Below are positions 61,568 through 64,000 of a stretch of 64,000 nt of DNA, piece after piece. The first letter of the stretch is position 1. Every line of letters starts with the position of its first letter. A program made the translations under genes and the position numbers. This DNA is from Alg239-R122 sp041746135 (GTDB taxonomy: Bacteria > Pseudomonadota > Alphaproteobacteria > Sphingomonadales > Sphingomonadaceae), in NCBI GenBank assembly GCA_041746135.1, contig JBGTHQ010000028.1, forward strand, positions 1 to 64,000, written 5' to 3'. The notes beneath the pieces were generated by a model. The model was not told the origin of the DNA. It made no database searches and saw only the letters and a program-made list of their open reading frames with translations.

Positions 61568-63163
61568 TCAGGCGGCCTTGGGAGCTGCCTTGTTAACACC
61601 CTCATCTACATACTCTGCAAATTGCGCAAAATTATCCGTGAACAGTCCAACAAGCTTGCGGGCCGTTGCATCATATTCAGTCGAATCGCTCCAGGTGGAT
61701 CTGGGATCAAGTATGGCACTATCGACACCCGGCACCGCCACGGGAACCTCAAAACCGAAATTCGGATCAGTGCGGAATTCCGCATCGTTCAGGCTGCCAT
61801 CGAGAGCGGCATTGAGCAGCGCCCGCGTGGCTTTAATCGGCATACGATTACCGGTCCCGTATTTGCCTCCGGTCCAGCCGGTGTTGACGAGCCAGCATGT
61901 CACGCCTCCTTTAGCGATGCGCTCTTTCAGCAAATTGCCATAAACGGATGGGTGTCGCGGCATGAATGGTGCCCCGAAACAGGTCGAAAAAGTCGCTTCC
62001 GGTTCGGTGACACCGATTTCGGTGCCCGCGACTTTGGCGGTATATCCAGACAGGAAATGATACATTGCCTGTTCGGGTGTGAGCCGCGAGATCGGGGGCA
62101 AGACGCCGAACGCATCCGCCGTCAGCATGATGATATTTTTCGGAACCGGCCCCATGTTCTTTTCGGACGTATTGTGAATGAAGTCGATCGGATAGGCACC
62201 GCGCGTATTTTCCGCGAGGCTGTTATCATTCAAGTCCAGCTCGCGCGTTACCGAATCCATTACCACGTTTTCCAGGACGGTGCCGAAACGCTGGGTCGTG
62301 GCGTAGATTTCGGGTTCGGCGACAGGGTCGAGCCGGATCATCTTGGCATAACAGCCGCCTTCGAAATTGAAAACCGCCGTATCCGACCAGCCATGTTCGT
62401 CGTCGCCGATCAATATGCGACTGGCATCGGCGGACAGCGTCGTCTTGCCCGTACCGGAAAGCCCGAAGAAAACGGCTGTATCCCCATCCGCCCCCATATT
62501 GGCCGAACAGTGCATCGGCATGACACCTTTCAATGGAAGCAGATAGTTCAGCAGACCGAACACCGATTTCTTCATTTCGCCGGCATAGGCGGTGCCGCCG
62601 ATCAGAATCAGTTTTTCCGTAAGATTGACGGCGATGACTGCGGGTCCGTTGGTGCCATGTCTGGCCGGGTCCGCATGAAAACTCGGTAGGTCGATAATCG
62701 TATATTCCGCAGTGAAATCGGCAAGCTCTTGCGCGCTAGGCCTTACCAGCATCGTACGGATGAACAGGCTGTGCCAGGCCAGTTCGTTGATAACGCGGAC
62801 ATTCACGCGATGCTCGGGCTGCGATCCGCCGAAAAGCTGCTGGACGTAAAGCTGCTTACTATCCCCCAGAGCGGCAAAAAAGTCCGTTTTCAGTGCAGCG
62901 AAATGTTCACTCGACATGGACTTGTTGGATTTACCCCACCAAACACTGTCTTCCGTCTCGGCATCGCGCACAATGAATTTGTCGTTGGCCGAGCGTCCGG
63001 TATGTTTGCCGGTAGTGACCACAAGCGGTCCGGCGGCGGCAAGATGACCCTCGCCATTTTGGATAGCATGTTCGGTAAGGGCGGCGCGCTGTAAGTTGTA
63101 TTCGATATGCGCACCGAGTTCGAGCCCCAGATCGGCCAGCGCCTTTTGGTTTGAATGTGTCAT
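61568..63163 (-). CDS. pckA: Phosphoenolpyruvate carboxykinase (ATP)
   Basis: Gluconeogenic enzyme of 531 residues turning oxaloacetate into phosphoenolpyruvate. The P-loop is FGLSGTGKTTLSAD (about residue 233), the metal site is in DDEHGW and the substrate loop in VNTGWTGGKYG. ATG 63163 (MTHSNQKALADLG) is chosen; the frame further upstream is not family-like. It is divergent from chvI, as in many alphaproteobacteria where ChvI/ChvG controls pckA. The 221-base gap holds a palindrome. Confidence 0.97.
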   Translation of the reverse strand: MTHSNQKALADLGLELGAHIEYNLQRAALTEHAIQNGEGHLAAAGPLVVTTGKHTGRSANDKFIVRDAETEDSVWWGKSNKSMSSEHFAALKTDFFAALGDSKQLYVQQLFGGSQPEHRVNVRVINELAWHSLFIRTMLVRPSAQELADFTAEYTIIDLPSFHADPARHGTNGPAVIAVNLTEKLILIGGTAYAGEMKKSVFGLLNYLLPLKGVMPMHCSANMGADGDTAVFFGLSGTGKTTLSADASRILIGDDEHGWSDTAVFNFEGGCYAKMIRLDPVAEPEIYATTQRFGTVLENVVMDSVTRELDLNDNSLAENTRGAYPIDFIHNTSEKNMGPVPKNIIMLTADAFGVLPPISRLTPEQAMYHFLSGYTAKVAGTEIGVTEPEATFSTCFGAPFMPRHPSVYGNLLKERIAKGGVTCWLVNTGWTGGKYGTGNRMPIKATRALLNAALDGSLNDAEFRTDPNFGFEVPVAVPGVDSAILDPRSTWSDSTEYDATARKLVGLFTDNFAQFAEYVDEGVNKAAPKAA

Positions 63164-63276
63164 GCTAATCTCACTTAATCCAAAAATTGCGGTTGCTTCG
63201 CATGACCTTGCATACGTACGCATACCAGATATTCTTCGCTTAGTAGATGCGGAAAGCCCCGTCAAACCGCCATTTT

Positions 63277-63294
63277 CATGACAACGCTGTCATG
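63277..63294. promoter_or_regulatory. Perfect palindrome in the pckA-chvI divergent gap
   Basis: CATGACA-ACGC-TGTCATG is a perfect 7-base inverted repeat with a 4-base spacer, 91 bases before chvI and 114 bases before pckA. Two direct GCATAC repeats ten bases apart also occur at 63210-63215 and 63220-63225 near the pckA start. Both are candidate operators; the binding protein is unknown. Confidence 0.5.
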
Positions 63295-63384
63295 TATTGA
63301 CTTTACACCGGGCATGGCGAATGCCATCACGGTGCAGTCAAAAATGCTGTTTCGGCGCAGCCAATATTTCCGGGATGAAGTGTT

Positions 63385-64000
63385 ATGACGGCAACAATCG
63401 CTTTGGTAGATGATGACAGGAATATCCTGACATCGGTTTCCATTGCTTTACAATCGGAAGGTTACATGACCCGGCTGTATACCGATGGGGAAACTGCACT
63501 CAAAGCCATCACCGAAACGCCTCCCGACCTTGCCGTGCTTGATATCAAAATGCCGCGTATGGATGGCCTTGAACTTCTCCGCCGAATGCGGGAAAAAAGC
63601 GACCTGCCGGTTATATTCCTTACCTCAAAGGATGACGAACTGGATGAGGCGCTGGGTCTCGCCATGGGGGCGGACGATTATATTTCCAAACCATTTTCGC
63701 AAAGACTTCTGATCGCCCGCATCAAAGCTATCCTGAGGCGCTCAGAATACATTAGGAATGCCCAGCAAGGCGACGATGTAGCCCCCAGCGAACCCATAAT
63801 ACGGGGCAGTCTGACAATGGATCCAGCACGTCATATGGTCAGTTGGAAAGAGATGCCGATTACGCTGACCGTTACCGAATTCATGATACTGGAAGCTTTG
63901 GCGGCACGACCCGGGGTCGTAAAAAGCCGCAACCAATTGATGGACGCAGCATACCAGGATGACGTCTATGTAGATGACCGTACCATCGACAGCCATATCA
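63385..64000 (+). CDS. chvI: Response regulator ChvI-type (3' part outside window)
   Basis: The readable 205 residues comprise a receiver domain (IALVDDDRNILTSVSIAL, phospho-acceptor in LAVLDIKMPRMDG, switch threonine in VIFLTSKDDE, lysine in ISKPFS) and an OmpR-type winged helix up to YVDDRTIDSHI, cut by the right edge. Adjacent pckA and the D-D-D-R-N start match ChvI, the partner of ChvG that controls envelope, acid and central-metabolism genes in alphaproteobacteria. ATG 63385 gives MTATIALVDDD. The kinase gene should follow outside the window. Confidence 0.93.
   Translation, partial: MTATIALVDDDRNILTSVSIALQSEGYMTRLYTDGETALKAITETPPDLAVLDIKMPRMDGLELLRRMREKSDLPVIFLTSKDDELDEALGLAMGADDYISKPFSQRLLIARIKAILRRSEYIRNAQQGDDVAPSEPIIRGSLTMDPARHMVSWKEMPITLTVTEFMILEALAARPGVVKSRNQLMDAAYQDDVYVDDRTIDSHI

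Noticed and set aside
1..64000. CRISPR arrays, tRNA or rRNA genes, riboswitches upstream of metZ or purine genes
   Set aside because: Scanning showed no regularly spaced repeats, no cloverleaf-like stretch and no recognisable riboswitch core; weak matches cannot be excluded without a covariance-model search.

Overview
The window reads as chromosomal DNA of an alphaproteobacterium, most likely a member of the Sphingomonadales. Pointers are the separate F1-less Fo operon (I-a-c-b'-b), pckA divergent from chvI, accD-folC directly behind trpFBA, metZ-apaG adjacency, a DUF3597 protein, a KorAB oxidoreductase and many short ATGA/TAATG gene overlaps. The genus cannot be fixed by eye. Coding density is high and backbone DNA is G+C rich. 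No rRNA, tRNA, CRISPR array, insertion sequence or prophage structural gene was seen.

Left part (1-20.2 kb): the end of a VWA/CoxE-like gene, a NamZ-type muramidase and DOMON-like pair, tyrS, a PilZ gene, then a long minus-strand run uvrC-recO-leuB-metZ-apaG-lysR-GNAT (the last one frameshifted). Next come the ATP synthase Fo operon and the ydbH-ynbE-ydbL operon for lipid transport between the two membranes. radC and purB follow on the plus strand.

20.3-34.5 kb: lapA-pyrF-trpF-trpB-[small membrane genes]-trpA-accD-folC, then ampG, a DUF1223 gene, a lone receiver protein, rluB-rsmD, a pcrA/uvrD helicase and a higBA toxin-antitoxin pair. Two places carry a rearrangement scar. Between trpB and trpA there is a 49-codon relic made of a trpA start fused to a trpB end, lying between two unrelated small membrane-protein genes. 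Behind higBA there is a decayed second copy of the pcrA 3' end. Both fit insertion of a small DNA carrying the 3' end of a housekeeping gene plus an accessory gene.

34.5-36.5 kb is a clearly A+T-rich island with two closely spaced genes: an unrecognised 197-aa protein and an HTH-ImmA/IrrE (HECGH) protein. It has its own promoter and inverted repeats, and is the best candidate here for an undescribed or little-described toxin-antitoxin or defence pair.

36.6-64 kb returns to backbone: hydrolase, DUF885 lipoprotein, exporter, cysK, an acyl-CoA dehydrogenase with its MerR regulator, hisI plus a lipoprotein, purF-SDR, cfa, photolyase, DUF457 membrane hydrolase, korA-(26-aa membrane microprotein)-korB, rppH, a TPR protein, an RsmB-type methyltransferase, guaB, an M28 peptidase, DUF3597, pckA and the start of chvI, which runs off the right edge.
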